Shown: positions 6,460-12,756 of the stretch, in pieces
How positions within the stretch are numbered: position 1 is the stretch's first letter
How the letters are laid out: every line of letters starts with the position of its first letter
Source of the DNA: CAYYHA01 sp964471535
GTDB lineage: Bacteria; Myxococcota; Myxococcia; SLRQ01
Direction: 5' to 3'
Assembly (NCBI GenBank): GCA_964471535.1
Contig: CAYYHA010000085.1
Location: 1-14,767 of the forward strand
DNA: 14,767 nucleotides
Position numbers and translations under genes: made by a program
The notes under the pieces: model-generated
Told to the model about the DNA's origin: nothing
The model's database searches: none
What the model saw: only the letters and a program-made list of their open reading frames with translations

Positions 6460-7826
6460 CGTGCCGCATCGTCCGGCTGCTCCCACCGCTCTTGCTGCTC
6501 CCGTCGCTGCTGCTCCTGCCGGGGCCAGCAAAGGGAAGTCCGCTCTCCATCCTGGGCAGCGGTGCGCGGGGCATTGGCATGGGGGAGGCCCAGGTGGCGG
6601 CCGCCGACGATTACACCGCCACCTTCTACAACCCAGCGCTTCTGACGCGCCGCCTGCGGGTCACCTTCGGCGCCGGCTTCCAGCTCGTGAAACCGAACAT
6701 GAGCATCGTCGAGGAGGCGCCCTTCTTCGACGACGGGAATCAGCCCGTCTTCCCCTCCGACTTCGTGCAGTGGAACCTCGGTGTGATCTTTCCCCTGGGC
6801 GGGAAGGTGAAGAACCGGGTCGTGCTGGGCCTGGGGGCGAGCCTGCCGAACGGCTTCCTGGTCCGAGTGAAAGCCATCGATTCCAAGAGCCCGAGCTTCG
6901 TTCTCTACGAGTTCAGCGTCCGCAAGATCACCCTCGCGCCCTGCTTCGCCTTCCTGGTGACCGACTGGCTCTCGGTGGGCGCGGGGCTGCAGGTGCTCGC
7001 CGATTTCGGCGGGACGGGCGCGAGGGTGGACGTCGATCTCTTCGCCCGGAAGGTGGACCACCGGGAGGTGCTCGTGGATCTGGTGCCGCGGCAGTCCTTG
7101 GTGGCTGGTTTGACCCTGGGGCCCTTTGCCGGTCTCACCGCAGGGATCTCCTTTCGCCAGGAGCTCGGACTCGACTTCTCGCTCCCCGCCTACATCGTGC
7201 TCGAGGACGTGGGCGTGCTCGATCTGAAGCTTCGTGGCACCACCCTGTGGACCCCCAACGAGGTGACCGCGGGCGCTGCCTGGACGCCGGAGGGCACGGG
7301 GCTCACCCTCGCCTTCGATCTGACCTGGGCCCAGTGGTCGCGGGCGCCCAGCCCTGAACTCCTGGTCGAGCTGGACTCGGGCGGTCCGGTGCTGGATGGG
7401 CTCGGTCTGGGCGAGGCCCTCGACCTGTGCAGCGACCGGGTGGTGGAGAGCCAGGACGGCAAGACGGTCTGCCGGCCGCGCCCGCCCGGCTTCGTCGATG
7501 TCCTCATGCCGAAGCTGGGGGTCGAGTACCGGGTCAACGACACGGTGACCCTCCGCGGGGGCACCTGGCTCCGTCCCACGCCCGTGCCCGACCAGGTGGG
7601 CAAGACCAACTTCCTCGATGCGACCACCCTCCATCTCTCGCTCGGGGCGAGCTTCACCTTCTCGGACCCGCTGGAGATCTTCAGCGAGCCGGTCACCTTC
7701 GATGCGGCGACCCAGGCCGCATTCCTCAAGGAGCGCACGGTCGACAAGGGCAGCGATGGCCGTCCCGAGTACCGCTTCGGTGGCACGCTGTTCCAGCTCG
7801 CCGCATCGTTGCGCTATCAGTTCTAG
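6456..7826 (+). CDS. FadL/OmpP1-family outer-membrane transporter
   Basis: The 456-residue protein has a Leu-rich signal peptide (about 1-27). The N-terminal segment GMGEAQVAAADDYTATFYNP (41-60) is characteristic of FadL/OmpP1 channels, including the NPA motif at 59-61 found in the luminal hatch. The remainder shows alternating amphipathic beta-strands and ends in RYQF with a terminal Phe456, the outer-membrane assembly signature. FadL proteins admit long-chain fatty acids and other hydrophobic compounds by lateral diffusion. Cys325 and Cys339 bracket a charged stretch and may form an extracellular-loop disulfide. The start is TTG at 6456 overlapping the lipoprotein stop; no other in-frame start keeps the signal peptide. 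Divergence from the lyase operon suggests uptake of lipids that the lyase processes. Confidence 0.88.
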   Translation: MTCRIVRLLPPLLLLPSLLLLPGPAKGSPLSILGSGARGIGMGEAQVAAADDYTATFYNPALLTRRLRVTFGAGFQLVKPNMSIVEEAPFFDDGNQPVFPSDFVQWNLGVIFPLGGKVKNRVVLGLGASLPNGFLVRVKAIDSKSPSFVLYEFSVRKITLAPCFAFLVTDWLSVGAGLQVLADFGGTGARVDVDLFARKVDHREVLVDLVPRQSLVAGLTLGPFAGLTAGISFRQELGLDFSLPAYIVLEDVGVLDLKLRGTTLWTPNEVTAGAAWTPEGTGLTLAFDLTWAQWSRAPSPELLVELDSGGPVLDGLGLGEALDLCSDRVVESQDGKTVCRPRPPGFVDVLMPKLGVEYRVNDTVTLRGGTWLRPTPVPDQVGKTNFLDATTLHLSLGASFTFSDPLEIFSEPVTFDAATQAAFLKERTVDKGSDGRPEYRFGGTLFQLAASLRYQF

Positions 7827-7847
7827 CCGCCTATTCTCCGCGCCCCG

Positions 7848-8810
7848 ATGAGCGTCGCCACCACCCCGCCGATCCTCGTCGCCCACGACGTGCGCGAAGC
7901 GCTCGCCGAGGGCCATGCGGTCGTCTGCACCGAGAGCGCGGTGGTCACCCACGGCCTCCCGCGGCCGGAGAACAGCCAGATCGTGTGGCGGGCTGCCCGC
8001 GCCGCTCGGCACGAAGGGGTGCTCTCGGCGACCGTGGGCGTGATCGACGGCAAGGTGAAGGTGGGGCTCTCGGATGACGACCTCCATCGGCTCGCCGACC
8101 CCAAGGAGGAGACGGTGGCGAAGATCGGGGTGCGCGACCTCTCGGCGGCCATCGTGAAGGGGCTCACCGGGGGGACCACCGTCTCGGCCACCGCCTGGAT
8201 CGCCTCCCGTATCGGAGTGCGTGTGGTGTGTACCGGGGGGCTCGGTGGCGTGCACCGGGGGCACCACGAGAGCCTCGATGCTTCCAGCGATCTCGTCGTG
8301 CTCTCTCAGGCTCCGGTGGCGGTGGTCTGTGCCGGCCCCAAGGCGGTGCTCGATCTGAAGGCGACGATGGAATACCTGGAGACGCTCGCGGTGCCGGTGA
8401 TGGGGCTGCGGACCGAGACGCTGCCTGGTTTCTACTACAACGACACGGAGATTCCCCTCGACCACGCGGTGCAGGACGAGGCGGAGGCCGCCCGGATCTT
8501 CCGGGCCCACCGGGCACTCGAGCGCAAGGGCGGCGTCGTTCTGCTCAACCCCGTTCCCGAGGCGCAGGCCCTCACCCGCGAGGAAGTGGAGCCCGTCATC
8601 GACGCGGCCTACCAGAAGGCCCGGGAGGAGGGCGTCTTGGGCAAGGCGGTCACCCCACGGCTCCTCTCGGCCGTTCGGGAGGCGTTGGGCCGGCGGGCCC
8701 TCGACGTGAACCTCGCCGTCCTCGAGTCCAACGCGGCGGTTGCCGCCCGTCTCGCCGTGAGCGTCGCCCGCGAGCTGCCCGACAGGAGGCCGGGACGGGA
8801 GGGTGCGTGA
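7848..8810 (+). CDS. psuG: Pseudouridine-5'-phosphate glycosidase
   Basis: The 320-residue protein matches PsuG (IndA-like), which reversibly cleaves pseudouridine 5'-phosphate to uracil and ribose 5-phosphate in the cytoplasm. Recognisable segments are CTESAVVTHGLPRPEN (27-42), CTGGLGGVHRG (128-138), CAGPKAVLD (161-169), and a C-terminal half containing FYYNDTEIPL and LLNPVP. Glu29, Asp148 and Lys165 occupy the places of E. coli Glu31, Asp149 and Lys166, where the lysine forms the Schiff base with the sugar; the spacing between Asp and Lys is identical. Length is normal for the family. It starts 21 bases after the FadL stop with no good ribosome-binding site. A TATTCT at 7832-7837 could be a weak -10. 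No pseudouridine kinase (PsuK) gene lies next to it. Its stop overlaps the RNase D start. Confidence 0.95.
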   Translation: MSVATTPPILVAHDVREALAEGHAVVCTESAVVTHGLPRPENSQIVWRAARAARHEGVLSATVGVIDGKVKVGLSDDDLHRLADPKEETVAKIGVRDLSAAIVKGLTGGTTVSATAWIASRIGVRVVCTGGLGGVHRGHHESLDASSDLVVLSQAPVAVVCAGPKAVLDLKATMEYLETLAVPVMGLRTETLPGFYYNDTEIPLDHAVQDEAEAARIFRAHRALERKGGVVLLNPVPEAQALTREEVEPVIDAAYQKAREEGVLGKAVTPRLLSAVREALGRRALDVNLAVLESNAAVAARLAVSVARELPDRRPGREGA

Positions 8811-9985
8811 GCGCAGGGCGGACCGCTGCGCCGGATACGCGACCCCTGACCTGGGTCGACACGGAGGCGGCGCTCGGCCGCCTGATGGAGCGGCTGGCCC
8901 ACCTCGAGCGGGTGGCGGTGGACACCGAGTCCAACGCCTTCCACGCCTACCACGAGAAGGTCTGCCTCATTCAGCTGTCGGATGCCGAGGCGGACTTCCT
9001 GGTCGATCCCTTGGCGATCGACGTCGCTCCGCTCGGCGCGCTCTTCGCCGATCCGAAGCGGGAGACGGTCTTTCACGCGGCGGAGTACGACGTCCTGATG
9101 CTGAAGAAAGACTTCGGCTTTCGCTTCACAGCGATCTTCGACACGCAGGCAGCCGCCATGGTGCTGGGGGAGGGGCAGCTCGGCCTGGCGAAGCTCGTGG
9201 AGCGGGTGTGTGGAGTGCGCCTGCCCAAGGAGGCGCAGCGCTCCGACTGGGCCCGGCGTCCGCTGACCCGCGAGCAGCTCGAGTACGCGCGCAACGACAC
9301 CGCCTACCTCCTCGAGGTGCACGCGGTGCTCGCGCAGCGCCTCGAGGAGACCGGCCGCTACCCCGAAGCGCAGGCGGTCTTCGAGCGTCTCACCCGCGTG
9401 GAGCCGAAGGCACGCGCGATCGATCCCGATGCCTTCTATGGGCTGAAGGGCTACAGGGACCTCGATCCGGCTGGCCGTGCCATTGCGCAGCGGCTCTTCG
9501 CTCTCCGGGAGAAGCGAGCGGCTCGGATCGATCGACCGGTCTTCCGCGTCCTCGGCAACGAGGCCGTGCTGACCCTCGCCCGGGAGAAGCCCCATGATCC
9601 CAAGGCACTCGGCGCGCTGAAGGGGGTCCCCAGGCGTCTTCCCGCCTCCTTCTCCCGCCAGATCGTGGACGCCATCCGCGAGGGCGAGCGCGACCCCAAC
9701 CCGCCGCCTGTCGAGCGCCCGAAGCGGCGCAGAGGCGGGCGTCCCTTCGACGCGGGGGCCGAAGCGCGCTTCGAGGCGCTGCGGCGCTGGCGCAATGCGC
9801 GCGCCGAGGCCCTTGGGATGAAGAACTCCGTGATCGCCTCCAACCGCGTCCTCAAGGCCATCGCCCGCGCCCATCCCCGGACGCTGGAGGCGCTTGCGGC
9901 GGTGGCCGAGGTCGACCACCACCTGGTGCACTCCTACGGGGCGGAGATCCTCGCCGCGCTCGATGACTCAGCGGAAACGACCTGA
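8807..9985 (+). CDS. rnd: RNase D-type 3'-5' exonuclease with HRDC domain
   Basis: The 392-residue product has the DEDDy exonuclease signature. VDTESN carries Asp39 and Glu41, FHAAEYDVLML carries Asp95, and YARND carries Tyr160 and Asp164. SDWARRPL at 146-153 is typical of RNase D. The exonuclease domain spans about 14-190. One HRDC domain follows at about 205-290, and a second helical HRDC-like region lies near 310-388, separated by a basic Pro-rich linker. RNase D trims 3' ends of tRNA and other stable RNAs. I chose GTG at 8807 because it overlaps the psuG stop (GTGA), begins just before the conserved domain and gives the family length. The 3' end overlaps the convergent MYXO-CTERM gene by 18 bases, so no terminator can lie between them. 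Confidence 0.93.
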   Translation: MSAGRTAAPDTRPLTWVDTEAALGRLMERLAHLERVAVDTESNAFHAYHEKVCLIQLSDAEADFLVDPLAIDVAPLGALFADPKRETVFHAAEYDVLMLKKDFGFRFTAIFDTQAAAMVLGEGQLGLAKLVERVCGVRLPKEAQRSDWARRPLTREQLEYARNDTAYLLEVHAVLAQRLEETGRYPEAQAVFERLTRVEPKARAIDPDAFYGLKGYRDLDPAGRAIAQRLFALREKRAARIDRPVFRVLGNEAVLTLAREKPHDPKALGALKGVPRRLPASFSRQIVDAIREGERDPNPPPVERPKRRRGGRPFDAGAEARFEALRRWRNARAEALGMKNSVIASNRVLKAIARAHPRTLEALAAVAEVDHHLVHSYGAEILAALDDSAETT

Positions 9986-10996
9986 CCGCTTTTGTCGCAC
10001 GAGGATACAGCCGCAAATGAACAGCATCGCGAGCGCCAGCACCGCGCCGCCGCCGCGGGCGCTGCTGCAACCCATCGCCGCCGGATCACCCCCGCCGAGC
10101 GGGGCGTCGGGCACGTCGCCGGTGGGGTAGGGCACCTCGAAGTCGCAGTCGTTGGGGAAGACGAAGCGCGTCTCTGCGGAGAGGGGGCTCTTGTTCCCGG
10201 CGCGGTCCACGGCGCGTGCCGCCGCAAACCAGATGCCTGGGCGTTCGCTCGGCGGCGTACCCAGGCCCGGCCCCCCTGCGCCGGGTCGGGAGAGGTCGTA
10301 GGCCTCTCCTTCGCGGCGGAAGAAGATCTCCATGTGGTGCAGCGTGGGATCCTGCGGGTGTTGGGCTTCGGCATCCGCCCACCAGGTGTCCTCCGCTCGA
10401 CCTCCACAGGGCAGGGGCGTCGTCTCGTGCACCTCGTCGCAGCGGAAGCCAGGCGGACTCGGGGTCGGCGGCGGGGTGATGTCCGGGCCGTCTGCGGTCA
10501 CGAAGACGCGCCAGTCCCGCAGCTCGCCTTCTTCGAGGGCGTCGCATCGGGGCTCGGGCAGCCCATCGCCGTCCCAGTCGCCGCCGTCGGCGGCGTAGGA
10601 GGGAAAGCAGAAGGTCGTCCAGTGGTCACGTACGGTGATCCGGGTTCCGGCGGGCAGCTCCGGCCCGGTGCGTACCCAATCCGTCTCGCCAACCGGCTCC
10701 CACACCGATGGGATCTCCTGGCCGCTCTCGTCGAGGAGGACGGGCCAGGGTGTGCTCGGCGGATCCGCATCGAAGCAGCTCAGCGAGATCGAGATCCGAT
10801 CGTTCGTGTAGACCGGTGATTCCTCCCACGCGCCGTAGAGCGCTCGACTGCATCCCGAAGGAGGTGGGCTGCAGGGATGGGCGGGCTGGGGTGAGGCGAT
10901 CGCCAGGCCCAGCGCGAGCCCGACGAGCCAGGCTGCTCTGCGACACCTGAGCTGGGGCTGGCGCGGTGTGCGTGGGCGTAGAGAGAGGAGGTGCAT
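9968..10996 (-). CDS. Secreted protein with MYXO-CTERM-like sorting tail
   Basis: The 342-residue protein has an Arg-rich n-region and a hydrophobic core (AAWLVGLALGLAIA, 21-34). Cleavage probably falls near Ala39, so the mature protein begins HPCSPPPSGC. It is cysteine-rich; a WDGDGLPEP segment resembles a calcium loop, and AVDRAGNKSP is typical of an Ig/fibronectin-like beta domain. The last 35 residues are Gly-Cys310, a small Gly/Ser patch, a hydrophobic stretch, then a basic end (RQKRSGRFR). This is the layout of MYXO-CTERM-type sorting signals, which are cleaved by a myxosortase for surface anchoring in myxobacteria. ATG at 10996 is preferred because it gives a compact signal peptide and lies about 28 bases after the predicted sigma-54 start. 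ATG at 11020 is an alternative. The specific function is unknown. Confidence 0.85.
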   Translation of the reverse strand: MHLLSLRPRTPRQPQLRCRRAAWLVGLALGLAIASPQPAHPCSPPPSGCSRALYGAWEESPVYTNDRISISLSCFDADPPSTPWPVLLDESGQEIPSVWEPVGETDWVRTGPELPAGTRITVRDHWTTFCFPSYAADGGDWDGDGLPEPRCDALEEGELRDWRVFVTADGPDITPPPTPSPPGFRCDEVHETTPLPCGGRAEDTWWADAEAQHPQDPTLHHMEIFFRREGEAYDLSRPGAGGPGLGTPPSERPGIWFAAARAVDRAGNKSPLSAETRFVFPNDCDFEVPYPTGDVPDAPLGGGDPAAMGCSSARGGGAVLALAMLFICGCILVRQKRSGRFR

Positions 10997-11034
10997 CGGA
11001 CAGGATCGGTGGGCGCCCATGGCCCAGGCACGGT

Positions 11035-11050
11035 AGCAGGACGGGTGCCA
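11035..11050 (-). promoter_or_regulatory. Candidate sigma-54 (-24/-12) promoter
   Basis: On the minus strand the sequence is TGGCAC-CCGTC-CTGCT. It matches the RpoN consensus TGGCAC-N5-TTGCW except for one base, with the invariant GG and GC at correct spacing. Transcription would start near 11024, giving a leader of about 28 bases to the ATG at 10996. The palindrome at 11168-11182 lies about 150 bases upstream, a normal distance for an enhancer-binding activator. Assignment rests on sequence match alone. Confidence 0.55.
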
Positions 11051-11167
11051 GCTGCAACCCCTTGAAATCACAAGGCTGTGCTCTGACAGGGTACCCGGAA
11101 CTCCCCCGAAGGTCTCGGTTTTCCGAGGGGGCACCTGGCCGCCGTACAGGTGTCTGGCCGGACTGTT

Positions 11168-11182
11168 TGACGCGATGCGTCA
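11168..11182. promoter_or_regulatory. Perfect inverted repeat TGACGC-GAT-GCGTCA, probable regulator site
   Basis: Six-base arms match exactly around a three-base centre, a form typical of a dimeric DNA-binding protein. It lies seven bases before the -35 of the rightward sigma-70-type promoter and about 150 bases upstream of the predicted leftward sigma-54 start. It could therefore serve either gene or both. The binding protein is unknown. Confidence 0.45.
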
Positions 11183-11188
11183 GAAGGC

Positions 11189-11217
11189 TTGACAGATGGA
11201 ACCCAGATCCGTATCGT
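11189..11217 (+). promoter_or_regulatory. Candidate sigma-70-type promoter for the four-Cys protein gene
   Basis: A consensus TTGACA (11189-11194) is followed by exactly 17 bases and TATCGT (11212-11217), which matches the -10 consensus at four of six positions. Transcription would start near 11224, leaving an unusually long leader of about 225 bases before the ATG at 11450. This is the best sigma-70-type match I found in the window. Confidence 0.5.
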
Positions 11218-11449
11218 GCGCGCGCGCTTGGGGCAGGCTTCCCCTCCCGACGCCCTTCCCCATAACCGCCCTCGTGCAGGGCCACCCACGCACGGCGTTC
11301 ACGCACCGCACCTACGCACGGCCACCCGTTCCCGACTCCCCATCCCCGCGCTTTTGCTCGAGACGAACCGCAGCTTCCGGCCCGACTCGCTTCCCACGAG
11401 AGACGCGTAGACGCAGCGTGTAGAACGCCACGGCAACAACGGAGTGATC

Positions 11450-11686
11450 ATGAATCAGCTCAAGCCGAATCCCACCCCGCTCACCAACGTGATCAACGCC
11501 GAGTCTCGGACCGGGTCCGAAGACATTCGCAACCTCTTCTGCCCCGAGTACGAGAACTGCCTCAACGTGGCAGTGAAGAAGGGATGGCCTTCGTTCTCCT
11601 GCCAGGAATGCCCCATGTTCGCGGGAGGCATGGACACCTGGGAGGACCAGATGGAGAGCTACGCCACGCAGCGCCGCGTGGCCTAG
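11450..11686 (+). CDS. Small four-cysteine (putative zinc-binding) protein
   Basis: The product has 78 residues. A GGAG at 11441-11444 sits five bases before the ATG at 11450, which decides the start over the GTG at 11444. Residues 30-57 carry the pattern FCP-x2-Y-x2-C-L, then W-P-x-F-S-C-x2-C-P: Cys31, Cys37, Cys51 and Cys54 (C-x5-C-x13-C-x2-C). The second pair with the preceding WPSFSC resembles a small treble-clef or zinc-ribbon-like module. I have a general memory of similar short proteins in deltaproteobacteria, but I cannot name a family or function. The N-terminal 25 residues look flexible and the C-terminus is amphipathic. It stands alone, with its own promoter candidate, a long leader and a strong terminator, so it is probably an independently regulated, abundant small protein. 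Confidence 0.82.
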   Translation: MNQLKPNPTPLTNVINAESRTGSEDIRNLFCPEYENCLNVAVKKGWPSFSCQECPMFAGGMDTWEDQMESYATQRRVA

Positions 11687-11694
11687 GCTCGCGT

Positions 11695-11717
11695 GGCGCG
11701 ACCTAGGGCGTCGCGCC
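11695..11717 (+). repeat. Hairpin immediately after the four-Cys protein gene
   Basis: GGCGCGAC (11695-11702) and GTCGCGCC (11710-11717) are exact reverse complements around a seven-base loop, nine bases after the stop codon. There is no T-run directly after it. It may protect the mRNA 3' end or act together with the terminator just downstream. Confidence 0.5.
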
Positions 11718-11728
11718 GGCGACAGACG

Positions 11729-11765
11729 CGCCCCGGGGCCGGCAGGCCTCCGGGGCGTTCGTTTG
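11729..11765 (+). terminator. Intrinsic terminator of the four-Cys protein gene
   Basis: A very stable stem pairs CGCCCCGG plus GGCC (11729-11740) with GGCC, a single bulged T, and CCGGGGCG (11745-11757) around a GGCA loop. It is followed by the T-rich TTCGTTTG. Position 43 bases after the stop and the T-rich tail fit a Rho-independent terminator acting rightwards. Confidence 0.75.
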
Positions 11766-11850
11766 TGCGCGAGGCGCGGGCACCTTCAGAGATCGCACGG
11801 ACCCGCCGGGGAGCCGGTGCGCACTGGCCGCCGCCCGTGGGGGCCGCGGT

Positions 11851-11876
11851 GCTCCCGGCGAAGATCGCCCGGGAGC
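11851..11876 (-). other. GC hairpin downstream of the PP2C gene
   Basis: GCTCCCGG (11851-11858) pairs with CCGGGAGC (11869-11876), 29 bases past the end of the PP2C gene. It lacks a T-run on the minus strand, so it is at best a weak terminator or an mRNA-end stabilising hairpin. The rest of 11766-11904 shows nothing else definite. Confidence 0.35.
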
Positions 11877-11904
11877 CGGTGGCAGGTCCGGGTGGCCTAG
11901 GGCG

Positions 11905-12756
11905 TCACTCGCGCTCGCCGGGGTCCGTCGGGGGGCTGCGCTCGATCTCGATCTCCTCGGTCTTCGCGTCTTCGGGCGCCGGCTCCTCCCGGCGTTCTCC
12001 GTAGAAGACAGTGATGCAGGTGATGTTGTCGAGGCCGCCGGCCTCGAGCGCGAGCGAGATCATCGCCTCGTTCGCCTCGGCGGGCGTCTTCGCCTCGAGG
12101 AGCAGGAAGCCAAACTCCTCCGGTGCGACCATGTCCGTCAGCCCGTCGCTGCACAGCAGGATGCGGTCGCCCTCCTCGAGCTTCACCGTCGCCCGATCGA
12201 GGTAGAGTCCCTCAGGCATCCCCATGTGGGCGGCCAGGAAGCGGACCCCCCCTTCGAGGACCACGTGGTCCCCGGTGATCTGCTCCAGGGTACGCCCGCG
12301 GAGCAGATAGGCGCGGGAGTCGCCGCTGTGGAAGACGTAGAGCATCCCTTCGTGGAGGAGTCCCACCAGGCCGGTGCTGCCGAGCCCTTCCTTGTCGGGA
12401 TGCTGCTCTCCGATCTTTAGGATCGCCTCGTGCGCCTCCTTCATCAGCGCCGCCATTCGCTCGGCGAGGGCCGGTCCCAGGTCACCTTCGGGGTGACGCT
12501 CGAGCACCTCTGCGGCCTCGCTTTCCCAGCGCCCCACCGTCTTCACCAGGGCCTCGGCAGCCTCCTCGCCGGCGGGATGTCCGCCCATCCCGTCGGCGAC
12601 GCAGAGAACGATGCCGAGACGTGGGTCCTTCGGCTCCACCACGAGGAAGCGGTCCTCGTTCTTCTCGCGAACCCGCCCCACGTGACTCCGCGCATCGATC
12701 CGGATCGGCGGGCGCGCCGCCTTCTCTGCTGCCTTCTTCGTCTTGCGCCGGCTCAC
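11905..12756 (-). CDS. PP2C-family (PPM) Ser/Thr protein phosphatase
   Basis: The 283-residue protein has the full bacterial PP2C motif set. These are REKNED (30-35), VADGMGGH (53-60, with Asp55 as metal ligand), GSTGLVGLL (126-134), HSGDSRAYLLR (143-153), CSDGLTDMV (202-210, Asp204) and GGLDNIT (240-246, Asp243). PP2C enzymes use two Mn/Mg ions to remove phosphate from Ser/Thr residues, usually opposing Hanks-type kinases. A Lys/Arg/Ala-rich N-terminus and a strongly acidic C-terminal tail flank the domain; there is no membrane anchor. GTG at 12756 overlaps the kinase stop (GTGA), and upstream extension in the same frame lies inside the conserved kinase gene. It is the third gene of a coupled trio with a sugar-amine kinase and LMW phosphatase, an unusual association that may only reflect shared expression. 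Confidence 0.94.
   Translation of the reverse strand: MSRRKTKKAAEKAARPPIRIDARSHVGRVREKNEDRFLVVEPKDPRLGIVLCVADGMGGHPAGEEAAEALVKTVGRWESEAAEVLERHPEGDLGPALAERMAALMKEAHEAILKIGEQHPDKEGLGSTGLVGLLHEGMLYVFHSGDSRAYLLRGRTLEQITGDHVVLEGGVRFLAAHMGMPEGLYLDRATVKLEEGDRILLCSDGLTDMVAPEEFGFLLLEAKTPAEANEAMISLALEAGGLDNITCITVFYGERREEPAPEDAKTEEIEIERSPPTDPGERE

Larger units (their letters stand above)
10997..11449. other. 453-bp divergent regulatory region, no protein gene seen
   Basis: This non-coding stretch separates the MYXO-CTERM-like gene (leftwards) from the four-Cys protein gene (rightwards). From left to right it contains a sigma-54-type element, a GC hairpin with TTTT loop (CTCGG/CCGAG, 11114-11127, flanked by C-run and G-run), an inverted repeat CACCTG-N9-CAGGTG (11132-11152), a perfect repeat TGACGC-N3-GCGTCA (11168-11182), and a sigma-70-type promoter. 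A C-rich leader of about 225 bases follows, with two copies of ACGCACGG. Short reading frames inside it look like composition artefacts. Confidence 0.6.

Noticed and set aside
6156..8510. Leftward reading frame of 784 codons
   Set aside because: It runs antisense across the lipoprotein, FadL and psuG genes, all of which have clear signals or family motifs. Its translation is His/Arg/Gly-rich with no recognisable domain.
8228..8806. N-terminal extension of the RNase D protein
   Set aside because: It overlaps psuG in another frame and is Gly/Arg-rich; the exonuclease domain starts right after the GTG at 8807.
10997..11134. N-terminal extension of the MYXO-CTERM-like protein
   Set aside because: It would put 46 unrelated residues before the signal peptide and start upstream of the predicted sigma-54 start site.
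11189..11423. Two short rightward reading frames in the leader of the four-Cys gene
   Set aside because: They have no ribosome-binding site or domain, their composition reflects the C-rich leader, and they overlap promoter elements.
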